From Actinomycetospora soli (GTDB lineage: Bacteria > Actinomycetota > Actinomycetes > Mycobacteriales > Pseudonocardiaceae), in the NCBI RefSeq assembly GCF_021026295.1, contig NZ_JAJNDA010000036.1, positions 1 to 33,027 on the forward strand: a DNA stretch of 33,027 nt, read 5' to 3'. Positions 16,825 to 24,375 of this stretch are shown piece by piece. The notes below the pieces were generated by a model, which did no database searches, had not been told where the DNA came from, and worked only from the letters and a program-made list of their open reading frames with translations. The translations under genes were made by a program, and so were the position numbers. The stretch's first letter is position 1. Every line of letters starts with the position of its first letter.

Positions 16825-18126
16825 GTGAGCGAACGATCACGGGGCCTGTTCGCCGACACGACCCCGTTGCGGACACCCGCCTTCCGCCGACTGTGGACGG
16901 CGGGCGTGGTCACCGTCGTCGGGGCCCAGCTGACCGTCGTCGCGGTGCCCTTCCAGCTCTACGAGATGACGGGCTCGTCGGCGTGGGTCGGGCTGACCGG
17001 CCTGTTCGGGCTCGTCCCGCTCGTGGTGTTCGGGCTCTGGGGCGGGGCGATCGCCGACGCGGTCGACCGGCGCATGCTGCTCGTCGTCTCGGGGATCGGC
17101 ATCGCGGTGACCTCCGCGCTGCTCGGGGTGAGCGCGCTGACGCACATCGGCGGGCCGTGGACGGTGCTGGTGATCTTCGCGGTGCAGACCGCCTGCCTCG
17201 CGGTGAACCAACCCACCCGATCCGCGGTGCTGCCCCGCATCCTGCCGCTGGACCAGCTGCCCGCGGCGAACACGCTGTGGTTCACCGTGCAGCAGCTCGG
17301 GGCCTTCGCCGGGCCGCTCGTCGGCGGCGTGGCCCTGGCGTTCATCGACGTCGGGGTGCTCTACCTCGTCGACACCGTCTGCCTCACCGTCTCGATCTAC
17401 GCGGCCTACCGGCTGCCGCGCCTGCCTGTCGGCGCCGACGCCGAGGGCGGCGTGCGCGGGGTGCTGCACGCGATCCGCACCAGCGCGGGGCTCCGCTCCG
17501 TCGTCGAGGGCTTCCGCTACGCCGCGATGTCGAAGGTGCTGCTGGTCAGCTTCCTGGTCGACCTCGTCGCGATGGGCTTCGGCATGCCGCGCGCGGTGTT
17601 CCCCGAGGCGGCCGTGGAGACCTACGGCGGCGGGGCGGCCTACGGGCTGCTCTCCGCGTCGATCGCGGGCGGCGCCGCGCTCGGCGGGCTGCTGTCCGGG
17701 CGGCTGCACGGCATCGCGCGCCAGGGCGTCGCCGTGACGATCGCGGTGTGCGTGTGGGGCGTCGGGGTCGCCCTCGCCGGCCTGACCTCGGTCCTGTGGC
17801 TCGCCGTGCTGCTCCTCGCCGCCGCCGGCGCCGCGGATCTCGTGAGCTCGGTGTTCCGCTCGACGATGCTGCAGACCGTCGCCACCGACGAGATGCGCGG
17901 CCGGATGCAGGGCGTGTTCGTGGTGGTCGTGGCGGGCGGGCCGCGCGTCGCCGACCTGTGGCACGGCTGGGCCGCGGACGCGGTCGGCACCGGGGCCGCG
18001 ACCGCGATCGGCGGCGCGGCCGTCGTGGTCGGCACGATCCTGGTCGTCCTCGCCTTCCCCGCCTTCTGGCGCTACCGGGCACCCGTGGCGGGTGCGGCGG
18101 AGGACGCTCCGGCGAGCCAGGCGTGA
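16825..18126 (+). CDS. MFS transporter (DHA3-type)
   Basis: A 433-residue Major Facilitator protein with about 12 hydrophobic helices. It begins TPLRTPAFRRLWTAGVVTVV and GAQLTVVAVPFQLYEMTGSS, followed by the loop-2 motif GGAIADAVDRRMLLVVS (about 74-90), VNQPTRSAVLPRILPLDQLP and, in the second half, LQTVATDEMRGRMQGVFVVV. This is the architecture of the DHA3 drug/macrolide and enterobactin exporter group; substrate unknown. It is a distant paralogue of the MFS gene at 8443 by topology. It is followed after 25 nt by a membrane protein gene with its own predicted leaderless start. Confidence 0.85.
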   Translation: MSERSRGLFADTTPLRTPAFRRLWTAGVVTVVGAQLTVVAVPFQLYEMTGSSAWVGLTGLFGLVPLVVFGLWGGAIADAVDRRMLLVVSGIGIAVTSALLGVSALTHIGGPWTVLVIFAVQTACLAVNQPTRSAVLPRILPLDQLPAANTLWFTVQQLGAFAGPLVGGVALAFIDVGVLYLVDTVCLTVSIYAAYRLPRLPVGADAEGGVRGVLHAIRTSAGLRSVVEGFRYAAMSKVLLVSFLVDLVAMGFGMPRAVFPEAAVETYGGGAAYGLLSASIAGGAALGGLLSGRLHGIARQGVAVTIAVCVWGVGVALAGLTSVLWLAVLLLAAAGAADLVSSVFRSTMLQTVATDEMRGRMQGVFVVVVAGGPRVADLWHGWAADAVGTGAATAIGGAAVVVGTILVVLAFPAFWRYRAPVAGAAEDAPASQA

Positions 18127-18138
18127 CCGGCGGGGCCG

Positions 18139-18144
18139 TACCCT
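18139..18144 (+). promoter_or_regulatory. Putative -10 box TACCCT, leaderless start
   Basis: TACCCT ends 7 nt before GTG 18152 in the short gap after the MFS gene, matching the arrangement at other starts in this window. Confidence 0.35.
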
Positions 18145-18151
18145 CCGCCGG

Positions 18152-19186
18152 GTGACGACCCCGACCGACCGATCCGTCACCGCACTCGTCGTCGCCGTCG
18201 TGGTCGGCTACGCGCTCCTGGCGTGGGCCGGCGTCGCGCCCGGGCTGAACCTCCTGGGCGGGCTGCTCGGTCTGGTCCTGGCGCTCGGCGTCGCCGCCGT
18301 CCAGCTCGGCTACGTCAGCCGCCCCGGGGTGGCGCGCTCGCGGGAGGCGACGGCGGTCGCGCTGCTCGCGCTCGCCTGCCTGGTCGCGGTGCCCGTCGTC
18401 GCCCTCGGCCTCGGCTGGATCGCCTTCGCCGGGTTCCTCGCCGGGAGCCTGCGGCTGCTGCTGCCCGCGCGGGCCGGGACGGCCGGGTTCGCCGTGGTGG
18501 TCGTGGCGGTCGGCCTCGTGGTGGGGCTCGCCGGCTCGGCGCCGGTGTTCGCGGTGCTCACGGCCGCGGTGGGCACCGTGGTGACCGGCCTCGTGATCGA
18601 GGGCCTGACGCGGTGGTGGCAGCTCACGGCGGCCCGCGCGGTGGTCCCGGTCGCGGCGCTGCCCGGCGGCACCCCGACTCCGGCGGCCGAGTCCCCGGAG
18701 CGCGAAGCCCCGGAGCGCGAGTCCCCGGAGCAGGAGTCGACGGAGCGCGGGCCGACGGACGGCGGGTCCCCGGAGCACGCGGAGCCGGGCCCCGCGGTCC
18801 CAAAGCCCGCGGAGGCACCGAGGTCGGCCGTGGCCCGGGAGCTCGTCGCCGGCCGCTCCCGTCTCGACGCGGCCGGGGTCGAGCTCGCGGTGCTGGGGGA
18901 GGACGCGGCGCTGCCCGACGACGTCGACGGCCTGTTCGCGGCCCTGGTCGACGTGGCCGTCGGACACGCGGCCCGGCATCCCGACGCCTCCACCTGCCAC
19001 GTCACGATCGCCCGCCGCGGGGCCGAGGCGCGGATCGTCGTCACCCACGACGGCGCCACCGACGACCCGCGGGCCGAGGACTTCGAGGCCCTCGGCGAGC
19101 GTTTCGAGGACCGCGACGGTTCGGTGCTCGCCGAGCGTGACGACGAGCAGTTCACCGTCGAGGGCCGGCTGCCGCTGGAGACGTGA
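18152..19186 (+). CDS. Membrane protein with degenerate histidine-kinase ATPase-like C-terminus
   Basis: A 344-residue protein. The first 170 residues form about five or six hydrophobic helices (GYALLAWAGVAPGLNLLGGL through VVTGLVIEGLTRWWQL). A Pro/Glu-rich linker with imperfect SPERE/APERE repeats follows (about 180-225). The C-terminal 115 residues resemble the start of a sensor-kinase ATPase domain: LFAALVDVAVGHAARHPDAS and CHVTIARRGAEARIVVTHDG correspond to the N-box and first Asp-Gly box. The phosphoacceptor His region, the second G-box and the ATP lid are missing. It is probably a non-catalytic relic or sensor. No response regulator is near. It overlaps the next gene by four bases. Function unknown. 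Confidence 0.65.
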   Translation: MTTPTDRSVTALVVAVVVGYALLAWAGVAPGLNLLGGLLGLVLALGVAAVQLGYVSRPGVARSREATAVALLALACLVAVPVVALGLGWIAFAGFLAGSLRLLLPARAGTAGFAVVVVAVGLVVGLAGSAPVFAVLTAAVGTVVTGLVIEGLTRWWQLTAARAVVPVAALPGGTPTPAAESPEREAPERESPEQESTERGPTDGGSPEHAEPGPAVPKPAEAPRSAVARELVAGRSRLDAAGVELAVLGEDAALPDDVDGLFAALVDVAVGHAARHPDASTCHVTIARRGAEARIVVTHDGATDDPRAEDFEALGERFEDRDGSVLAERDDEQFTVEGRLPLET

Positions 19187-20124
19187 ACCCGTGGGAGCGT
19201 GCGCCGGTGGCGATCGACGAGGCGGACCGCGCGGCCCGGACGGCGCGGGCGGTGGTCGCGGCGCAGGCCGTCGCCGAGGAGCACGGGCTCGACGTCGGGG
19301 CGCCGGTGGTGCTGCACGACCTCTTCTCCGTCGTCGTGCATCTCGCGCCCGCACCCGTCGTCATGCGGATTCCGACGGTGCTCCCGCCGACCCGGCGGGC
19401 CGACCCGACCCGCACCCTCGCCGAGCGCCGGGACGAGCTCGCGGTCTCGGTCGCGCTCCGCGAGGTCGGCTTCCCGACGACGGGTCCCTCGCCCCTGCTG
19501 CCCGCCGTCCCGCTCGAGCGCGACGGCTTCGTCATGACGGCGTGGGAGTACGTGCCGATCGTGAGCGCGGAGCTGGACGACCCGGCGGGCTACGTCGCCG
19601 ACCTGCACGCGGCGCTGCGGGGGGTCGACGTCGATCTGCCCTTCCTGGTGTTCTGGGACGACTGGATGACCGGGATGCTCGACGCACTCGGCGACCACCC
19701 GGAGCTCGTCGGGCCGGACGACCTGGCGCTCGCGCGTCGGGAGCACGCGCGGATCGACGCGGTGTTCGGGTCGCCCGAGCGGTTCGCCGCGGCCTTCCCG
19801 CACGCGGCGCTGCAGCCGGTCCACGGGGACGCGCCCACGCACAACGTCCTCATGACCGCGGACGGACCCGTCGTCACCGACCTCGAGCACGCCTGCCTCG
19901 GGCCGATCGAGTGGGACCTCGCCTTGACCGGGCTCGTCGACGACTACGACCAGGCCACCGTCCTGCGCGGCGGGCGCCCGGCCGACCGCGAGCTGCTGGC
20001 GCTCTGCGAGTCGGCCCGGTGGTTGCAGGTCGTGTGCTGTCTCGGGCTGGCCGACGAGGCGCCGGTCGAGCTGGTGGACGGCGTCCTCCCGCTCGTGACG
20101 ACCTGGCGGGACCAGGCCGGCTGA
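19183..20124 (+). CDS. Aminoglycoside-phosphotransferase-fold kinase
   Basis: A 313-residue protein of the APH/choline kinase fold that would phosphorylate a small molecule with ATP. The catalytic loop is HGDAPTHNVLMTADG (about residues 213-227; HGDxxxxN) followed by PVVTDLEHACLGPIEWDLAL, where TDLEHA stands for the metal-binding D-x-E motif. The N-terminal lobe has VMRIPTVLPPTRRADP, probably the ATP-side strand, with less obvious Lys; RxDELAVSVALREVGFPT resembles the helix that holds the conserved Glu. The substrate cannot be told; an antibiotic-modifying role is not supported by context. GTG 19183 overlaps the upstream stop (GTGA), so it is co-translated with the membrane protein. Confidence 0.82.
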   Translation: MNPWERAPVAIDEADRAARTARAVVAAQAVAEEHGLDVGAPVVLHDLFSVVVHLAPAPVVMRIPTVLPPTRRADPTRTLAERRDELAVSVALREVGFPTTGPSPLLPAVPLERDGFVMTAWEYVPIVSAELDDPAGYVADLHAALRGVDVDLPFLVFWDDWMTGMLDALGDHPELVGPDDLALARREHARIDAVFGSPERFAAAFPHAALQPVHGDAPTHNVLMTADGPVVTDLEHACLGPIEWDLALTGLVDDYDQATVLRGGRPADRELLALCESARWLQVVCCLGLADEAPVELVDGVLPLVTTWRDQAG

Positions 20125-20129
20125 CCCCG

Positions 20130-20558
20130 TCAGTCGTCCAGCCGCTCCAGCACCTGGCGGAGCAACCGTTCCAGCTCCGCGCGGTCGGCGTCGGGGAGCC
20201 CAGCGAACACCCGGTCGGCCTCGGCGGCCCGCGTCGCCCGGACCGCGCGGCCCAGCTCCCGGCCCTGCTCGGTGACGACGACGAGGGTGGCCCGGCGGTC
20301 GTCGGGATCGGTCTCCCGCTGCACCAGACCGCGTTCCTCGAGGGCGTCGACGACCTCGGTGGCGCTGCGCGCCGCGATGCCGAGGTGCTTCGCGAGCGCC
20401 CCCGGGCGGGCGGATCCGTGGCGCATCAGGACCCCGAGGGCGCGCAACTGGGACGGGGTCACGTCCCACGGCGCGAGGGTCGCGCGGGAGGTGTGGCGCA
20501 GGCGGCGCGCGACGGCCCAGAACAGGTCGCTGACCGACGTGGGTTCGTCCTGCTCCAC
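20130..20558 (-). CDS. MarR family transcriptional regulator
   Basis: A 142-residue winged-helix repressor-type protein. The wHTH lies at about 30-100: WDVTPSQLRALGVLMRHGSA, PGALAKHLGIAARSATEVVD as the helix-turn-helix, then ALEERGLVQRETDPDDRRAT with the DxRA wing signature and LVVVTEQGRELGRAV. N- and C-terminal helices form the dimer face. It is divergent from an ABC exporter gene and a three-half-site inverted repeat sits between them, so it most likely represses the exporter and itself. M. tuberculosis has a MarR gene (Rv0880) next to the methylase gene of the same block. Its start GTG 20558 follows a TAGGGT box and looks leaderless. Confidence 0.92.
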   Translation of the reverse strand: MEQDEPTSVSDLFWAVARRLRHTSRATLAPWDVTPSQLRALGVLMRHGSARPGALAKHLGIAARSATEVVDALEERGLVQRETDPDDRRATLVVVTEQGRELGRAVRATRAAEADRVFAGLPDADRAELERLLRQVLERLDD

Positions 20559-20564
20559 GGGAAC

Positions 20565-20570
20565 ACCCTA
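20565..20570 (-). promoter_or_regulatory. Putative -10 box TAGGGT for the marR-type gene
   Basis: On the minus strand TAGGGT ends 6 nt before GTG 20558. The matching -35 position falls on the CCTCA/TGAGG operator, so binding there would block transcription of the regulator itself. Confidence 0.45.
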
Positions 20571-20589
20571 GCGGGAATCGCTGTTGTAG

Positions 20590-20610
20590 CCTCATCATGA
20601 GGTTACCTCA
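20590..20610. promoter_or_regulatory. MarR-type operator with three alternating half-sites
   Basis: CCTCA-TCA-TGAGG-TTA-CCTCA: two overlapping 13-bp palindromes sharing the middle TGAGG, each half-site separated by 3 nt. It lies in the 80-nt gap between the divergent MarR gene and ABC exporter gene, the expected place for a shared operator. Confidence 0.6.
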
Positions 20611-20638
20611 GTAATCCGCCGAACCCAGGAGGCGCTTC

Positions 20639-22417
20639 TTGCCCCGCCCTTCCGATGTCTCCCCCGAACAGCGCCGACTCGACCGCGAGCAGGCCAAGCA
20701 GGTCTCGCTGCGCCGCATCGCCCGGCTGTTCGCCCCGTACCGCTTGTCCCTGGCCGTCGTCGTCGCCGTGATCGTCGCGTCGTCGATCGTCGGGCTGGCC
20801 CAGCCCTTCCTGCTGCGCGAGGTCATCGACGTCGCGCTGCCGCAGCGCGACGTCACCCTGCTGGTGTGGCTCGTCGTCGGGATGGTCGTGGTCGCCGCCG
20901 TGACCGCGGCGTTCGGCGTCGTCCAGACCTGGATCTCGACGAAGATCGGTCAGCGCGTGATGCACACGCTGCGCACCGACGTGTTCTCCCACGTGCAGCG
21001 GCTCTCGCTCGGCTTCTTCACCCGCACGCGCACCGGTGAGGTGCAGTCCCGCATCACCAACGACATCGGCGGCATGCAGTCCGTCGTCACCTCCACCGCC
21101 ACCTCCATCGCGGCCAACCTGACGACGGTGATCGCGTCCGCCGTCGCGATGGTCGCCCTGTCCTGGCAGCTCTCGCTCGTGACGCTGCTGGTGCTGCCCC
21201 CGGCCGTGCTGCTCTCGCGGCGCGTCGCCCGGCTGCGGCGCACCATCACCGCGCAGCGCCAGCGCGAGCTCGCCGACCTCAACGTCACCATCGAGGAGGG
21301 CCTGTCGATCGACGGCGTCCGCCTCTCGCGCACCCTCGGCACGGGTGACGCGCTGGTCGCCCGGTTCACCGACTCCTCGCTGCGCCTGACCGACCTGGAG
21401 CTGCGCAGCCAGCTCGCCGGCCGCTGGGTGATGGCCACGATGTCGATCGTCTTCGCCGCGATCCCGGCCCTGATCTACCTCGGTGCGGGCCTGCCCTGGA
21501 CGGCGGGTGCGCTGTCCATCGGCACGCTCGTCGCGTTCACCTCGCTGCAGGCGGGCGTGTTCCGGCCGCTGTCGTCGCTGCTCGACGTCGGGGTGTCGGT
21601 GTCGGCCTCGCTGGCGCTGTTCGCCCGCATCTTCGAGTACCAGGACACGCGCATCGAGGTCGAGGAGCCGGAGCACCCCGTCGACCTCGACGACCCGCGC
21701 GGCCACCTCCGGCTCGAGGGCGTCACCTTCACCTACCCGGGCAACGACCGTCCGGCGCTGGACGACGTGTCCCTCGACGTCCCGGCCGGCTCGACCCTCG
21801 CGCTGGTGGGGGAGACCGGCTCCGGCAAGTCCACGCTCGGCGCGCTCGTCGCCCGTCTCCACGACCCGGACGCCGGCCGGATCACCATCGACGGCGTCGA
21901 CCTGCGCGACCTGCGCCTCGACGACCTCGCCGCGATCGTCGGCGTCGTCAGCCAGGAGACCTACCTTCTGCACGCCACCGTGATGGACAACCTGCGCTAC
22001 GCGAAGCCCGACGCGACCGACGAGGAGATCCTCGCGGCGACCCGGGCCGCCCAGGTCCACCACGTGATCGAGGCCCTGTCCGAGGGCTACGACACGGTCG
22101 TCGGCCCGCGCGGACACCGCTTCTCCGGCGGCGAGCGTCAGCGGCTGGCCATCGCGCGCACCCTGCTCCGCAACCCGCGGGTGCTGGTGCTCGACGAGGC
22201 CACCTCGGCGCTGGACACCGCCACCGAGCGGGCCGTGCAGGAGGCCTTCGACGCCCTCGCCGTCGGCCGCACCACCCTGACGATCGCGCACCGCCTCTCG
22301 ACGGTCCGCGACGCCGACCGGATCGCCGTCCTCGACCACGGTCGCGTGATCGAGTCGGGGACCCACACCGACCTGGTGTCCGAGCACGGCCGCTACGCGG
22401 AGCTGACGGCGGCCTGA
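20639..22417 (+). CDS. ABC exporter, fused permease and ATPase
   Basis: A 592-residue half-transporter of the ABCB/multidrug-lipid exporter type that would act as a homodimer. The membrane domain (about 30-310) has six helices and the exporter loop [20 protein letters not shown] (about 123-142). The ATPase has Walker [15 protein letters not shown] (about 394-407), Q-loop [16 protein letters not shown], signature [16 protein letters not shown] (about 495-510), Walker [14 protein letters not shown] and H-loop [14 protein letters not shown]. The start TTG 20639 is backed by AGGAGG 6 nt upstream and by the fit of MPRPSD...; no better start exists. It is divergent from a MarR-type regulator with an operator between them. 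Substrate unknown: drug, lipid or peptide. Confidence 0.92.
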   Translation: MPRPSDVSPEQRRLDREQAKQVSLRRIARLFAPYRLSLAVVVAVIVASSIVGLAQPFLLREVIDVALPQRDVTLLVWLVVGMVVVAAVTAAFGVVQTWISTKIGQRVMHTLRTDVFSHVQRLSLGFFTRTRTGEVQSRITNDIGGMQSVVTSTATSIAANLTTVIASAVAMVALSWQLSLVTLLVLPPAVLLSRRVARLRRTITAQRQRELADLNVTIEEGLSIDGVRLSRTLGTGDALVARFTDSSLRLTDLELRSQLAGRWVMATMSIVFAAIPALIYLGAGLPWTAGALSIGTLVAFTSLQAGVFRPLSSLLDVGVSVSASLALFARIFEYQDTRIEVEEPEHPVDLDDPRGHLRLEGVTFTYPGNDRPALDDVSLDVPAGSTLALVGETGSGKSTLGALVARLHDPDAGRITIDGVDLRDLRLDDLAAIVGVVSQETYLLHATVMDNLRYAKPDATDEEILAATRAAQVHHVIEALSEGYDTVVGPRGHRFSGGERQRLAIARTLLRNPRVLVLDEATSALDTATERAVQEAFDALAVGRTTLTIAHRLSTVRDADRIAVLDHGRVIESGTHTDLVSEHGRYAELTAA

Positions 22418-22426
22418 GCCCCAGGT

Positions 22427-22453
22427 ATGGCAGCACAGCGTCGTTGCTGTCAT
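22427..22453. terminator. Bidirectional stem-loop between convergent genes
   Basis: ATGGCAGCA and TGCTGTCAT form a 9-bp stem (one G-U) with a 9-nt loop, 10 nt after the ABC exporter stop and 24 nt before the end of the convergent hydrolase gene. It shares the string TTGCTGTCA with the palindromic element at 31616-31747, which may or may not reflect common origin. Confidence 0.5.
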
Positions 22454-22476
22454 CCAGTGGCAGGAACGCCGCGTCG

Positions 22477-23292
22477 TCAGGCCAGCTCGGTGAGCACGTC
22501 CACCAGCGGGCCGGGCCGCAGCTGCACCCCGAGGTGACTGGTCAGGACGTCGACCACCCGGAACGGGAGGCCGAGCGCCTCCGCGTCCGCGACGAACCGG
22601 TCCTGCAGGGCCGGCATGAGGGCCCGGTCGCCGCCGAGCCGGACGTAGGTGCGCGGCACCCGGCCCCAGCGCTCGGGGTCCACCGTCACCGCGGCCTCGT
22701 CGACGGCGAGCGCCTCCCGCCCGTCCATCGTCGCCAGCACCGCGAGCAGCTCCGTCCGCGTGCCGTCGGCGAGCAGCGCGTCCTGCAGCGCGTCGAGGGC
22801 GTCGGGGTCGGTCGTCCGGAAGTCCACCCGCAGCTCGCCGACCTCCGCCGGGTCCGCCGTCAGCAGGCGCGGCGCCACCGCGTCCAGCGCCGAGGGGGCC
22901 ACCGACGCGTAGGCCGACGGCCCGCCGGTGACGCAGCACCACGCCGACACGTAGACGACGTGCGCGAGCTGGTCCGGCACGGCGTTCGCCACCGCCGTGA
23001 CGGTGAGCCCGCCGCGGCTGTGGCCGACCAGCACCACCGGACCGTCGAGCGACCGCACGACCTCCGTCACCGCGGCGACGTCGTCCGCGGTGGAGAGGCC
23101 GACCATCCCGGTGTCGCGGGCGTCGAGGCCGTGCCCGGGCAGGTCGACGGCGACCACCCGGTGCCCGCGCAGCGCGAGCCCGCGGGCGACGGGCCCCCAG
23201 GAGGCGGCGGTCGAGAACGCGCCGTGGACGAGGACGTACGTGATCGGGGACGTCGGAGACAAGGAGCACCCCACGCTGGAGAGGACGGACAC
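22477..23292 (-). CDS. Alpha/beta hydrolase
   Basis: A 271-residue alpha/beta-fold hydrolase. The oxyanion strand YVLVHGAFSTAASWGPVARG is at about 19-38 and the nucleophile elbow VLVGHSRGGLTVTAVAN has its Ser near residue 93. The acid is probably the Asp of RLGGDRALMP and the catalytic His that of VLTSHLGVQL near 254. It belongs to the esterase/methylesterase-like branch with the HGAF signature; the substrate cannot be assigned. GTG 23292 gives a 17-residue N-terminal extension, and a GTG five codons later or the TTG at Leu10 would also be plausible. It faces the ABC exporter gene and diverges from the sugar operon. Confidence 0.85.
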   Translation of the reverse strand: MSVLSSVGCSLSPTSPITYVLVHGAFSTAASWGPVARGLALRGHRVVAVDLPGHGLDARDTGMVGLSTADDVAAVTEVVRSLDGPVVLVGHSRGGLTVTAVANAVPDQLAHVVYVSAWCCVTGGPSAYASVAPSALDAVAPRLLTADPAEVGELRVDFRTTDPDALDALQDALLADGTRTELLAVLATMDGREALAVDEAAVTVDPERWGRVPRTYVRLGGDRALMPALQDRFVADAEALGLPFRVVDVLTSHLGVQLRPGPLVDVLTELA

Positions 23293-23360
23293 GACGGCGG
23301 GTGCTCAGATCACGGGTCCGGAGACTAGGGACGTTCCCGACGACGGTCCACCGGGTTCGC

Positions 23361-23420
23361 CGACGTCAGCCGTGGCACACCGCTGACGCCCGACGTCAGC
23401 CGTGGCGCACCGCTGACTTC
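23361..23420. repeat. Two tandem 30-bp repeats, each with an internal inverted repeat
   Basis: Units 23361-23390 and 23391-23420 share CGACGTCAGCCGTGGC, then [A/G]CACCGCTGAC, differing at three positions. Within each, GTCAGC and GCTGAC can pair across the intervening bases. They lie between divergent genes, just upstream of the LacI-type palindrome, and may be regulator sites. Confidence 0.8.
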
Positions 23421-23432
23421 GGCGACCCCGAG

Positions 23433-23444
23433 GCAACCGGTTGC
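23433..23444. promoter_or_regulatory. LacI-type operator palindrome GCAACCGGTTGC
   Basis: A perfect 12-bp palindrome with the central CG typical of LacI-family operators. It is centred about 50 nt before the start of an aldose epimerase/sugar kinase operon. No LacI gene is in the window, so the regulator would be encoded elsewhere. Confidence 0.5.
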
Positions 23445-23475
23445 GTGGACCGTCCCCATTCGCCCCGCGACCCAC

Positions 23476-23481
23476 TACGGT
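23476..23481 (+). promoter_or_regulatory. Putative -10 box TACGGT, leaderless start for the epimerase gene
   Basis: TACGGT followed by GCCGCC and ATG 23488: the same TANNNT-plus-6-nt arrangement as at the purine permease gene, even to the GCCGCC spacer. Confidence 0.45.
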
Positions 23482-23487
23482 GCCGCC

Positions 23488-24375
23488 ATGGCGTCGAGCG
23501 ATGTCGAGATCCGCGCGGGCGGTGCGCACGTCGTCGTCACCGGCGTCGGGGCGGGGCTGCGGACGTTCACCGTCGACGGTGCGCACCACGTGGAGACGTT
23601 CGACGGGGATCCGCCGATGGGCGCCGGGTGCGTCCTGGTCCCGTGGCCGAACCGCACGGCGGGCGCCCGCTTCGACTGGGCCGGGACGACGCACGAGCTC
23701 GACGTCACCGAGCCGGCGAACGGCAACGCCATCCACGGCCTCGTCCGGAAGCGGCCGTGGACGGTCGTCGAACACACCGACGCCGCCGTGACCCTCGCGA
23801 TCGACGTCCCCGCGGAGCGCGGCTGGCCCCAGCCGCTGCACGTGGAGACGACGTACGCGCTGGAGCCGACGCAGCTCACCGTCACCCACGTCCTGACGAA
23901 CACCGGCGACGGCGACGTGCCGGCGGGGGTCGGCACCCACCCGTACCTGCGGGTCGGGGACCACCCGAGCGGCGACTGCACGCTGCAGGTCCCCACGGCC
24001 ACGGTCCTCGACGTCGACGACCGGCAGATCCCCACCGGTCCCGCCCGCCCCGTCACCGACGACGAGTCGCTCCGGCGGCCCCGCCGCGTCGCCGACCTCG
24101 AGCTCGACACCTGTTTCGGGGTCCGTCCCGGCGTCGCGGGCGTGCTCGCCGAGCTGACGGCCCCCGACGGGACCGGAACCCGGCTCTGGGGCGACCGCAA
24201 CGTCGGCTGGGTCCAGGCGTTCACGCCCGGCAGCCCCTTCGGCCGCGAGGGCAAGGCGGTCGCCGTCGAGCCCATGACGTGTCCGCCGGACGCACTCAAC
24301 TCCGGCACCGACCTCGTCGTCCTGCAGCCCGGGGCGACCTGGACCGTCCGCTGGGGTGTGGAGGCGCTGCGATGA
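23488..24375 (+). CDS. Aldose 1-epimerase family protein
   Basis: A 295-residue galactose-mutarotase-fold protein that would interconvert alpha and beta anomers of an aldose. Landmarks are LVPWPNRTAGARFDWAG (about 50-66), GNAIHGLVRKRPW with the first catalytic His (about 91), VGTHPYLRVG with the second His (about 152) and a Glu in AVEPMTCPPDALN (about 256) as likely catalytic base. It lies first in a two-gene operon with a PfkB sugar kinase (4-base overlap, ATGA), suggesting the pair prepares and phosphorylates one sugar. ATG 23488 appears leaderless. The exact sugar is unknown, and no transporter is adjacent. Confidence 0.9.
   Translation: MASSDVEIRAGGAHVVVTGVGAGLRTFTVDGAHHVETFDGDPPMGAGCVLVPWPNRTAGARFDWAGTTHELDVTEPANGNAIHGLVRKRPWTVVEHTDAAVTLAIDVPAERGWPQPLHVETTYALEPTQLTVTHVLTNTGDGDVPAGVGTHPYLRVGDHPSGDCTLQVPTATVLDVDDRQIPTGPARPVTDDESLRRPRRVADLELDTCFGVRPGVAGVLAELTAPDGTGTRLWGDRNVGWVQAFTPGSPFGREGKAVAVEPMTCPPDALNSGTDLVVLQPGATWTVRWGVEALR

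Noticed and set aside
19183..20124. Antibiotic (aminoglycoside) resistance gene
   Set aside because: The HGDxxxxN loop shows only the APH fold, shared by many metabolic kinases. No specific resistance-enzyme signature and no resistance context were seen.
20603..23269. An 888-codon open frame on the minus strand
   Set aside because: It runs antisense through the ABC exporter and then out of frame across the hydrolase gene. It has no family motif and only low-complexity Arg/Gly/Ala composition, as expected of shadow frames at this GC content.
23361..23420. Two 30-bp repeats as a minimal CRISPR
   Set aside because: Only two copies with no spacer between them and no cas genes nearby; better explained as duplicated regulatory sites.
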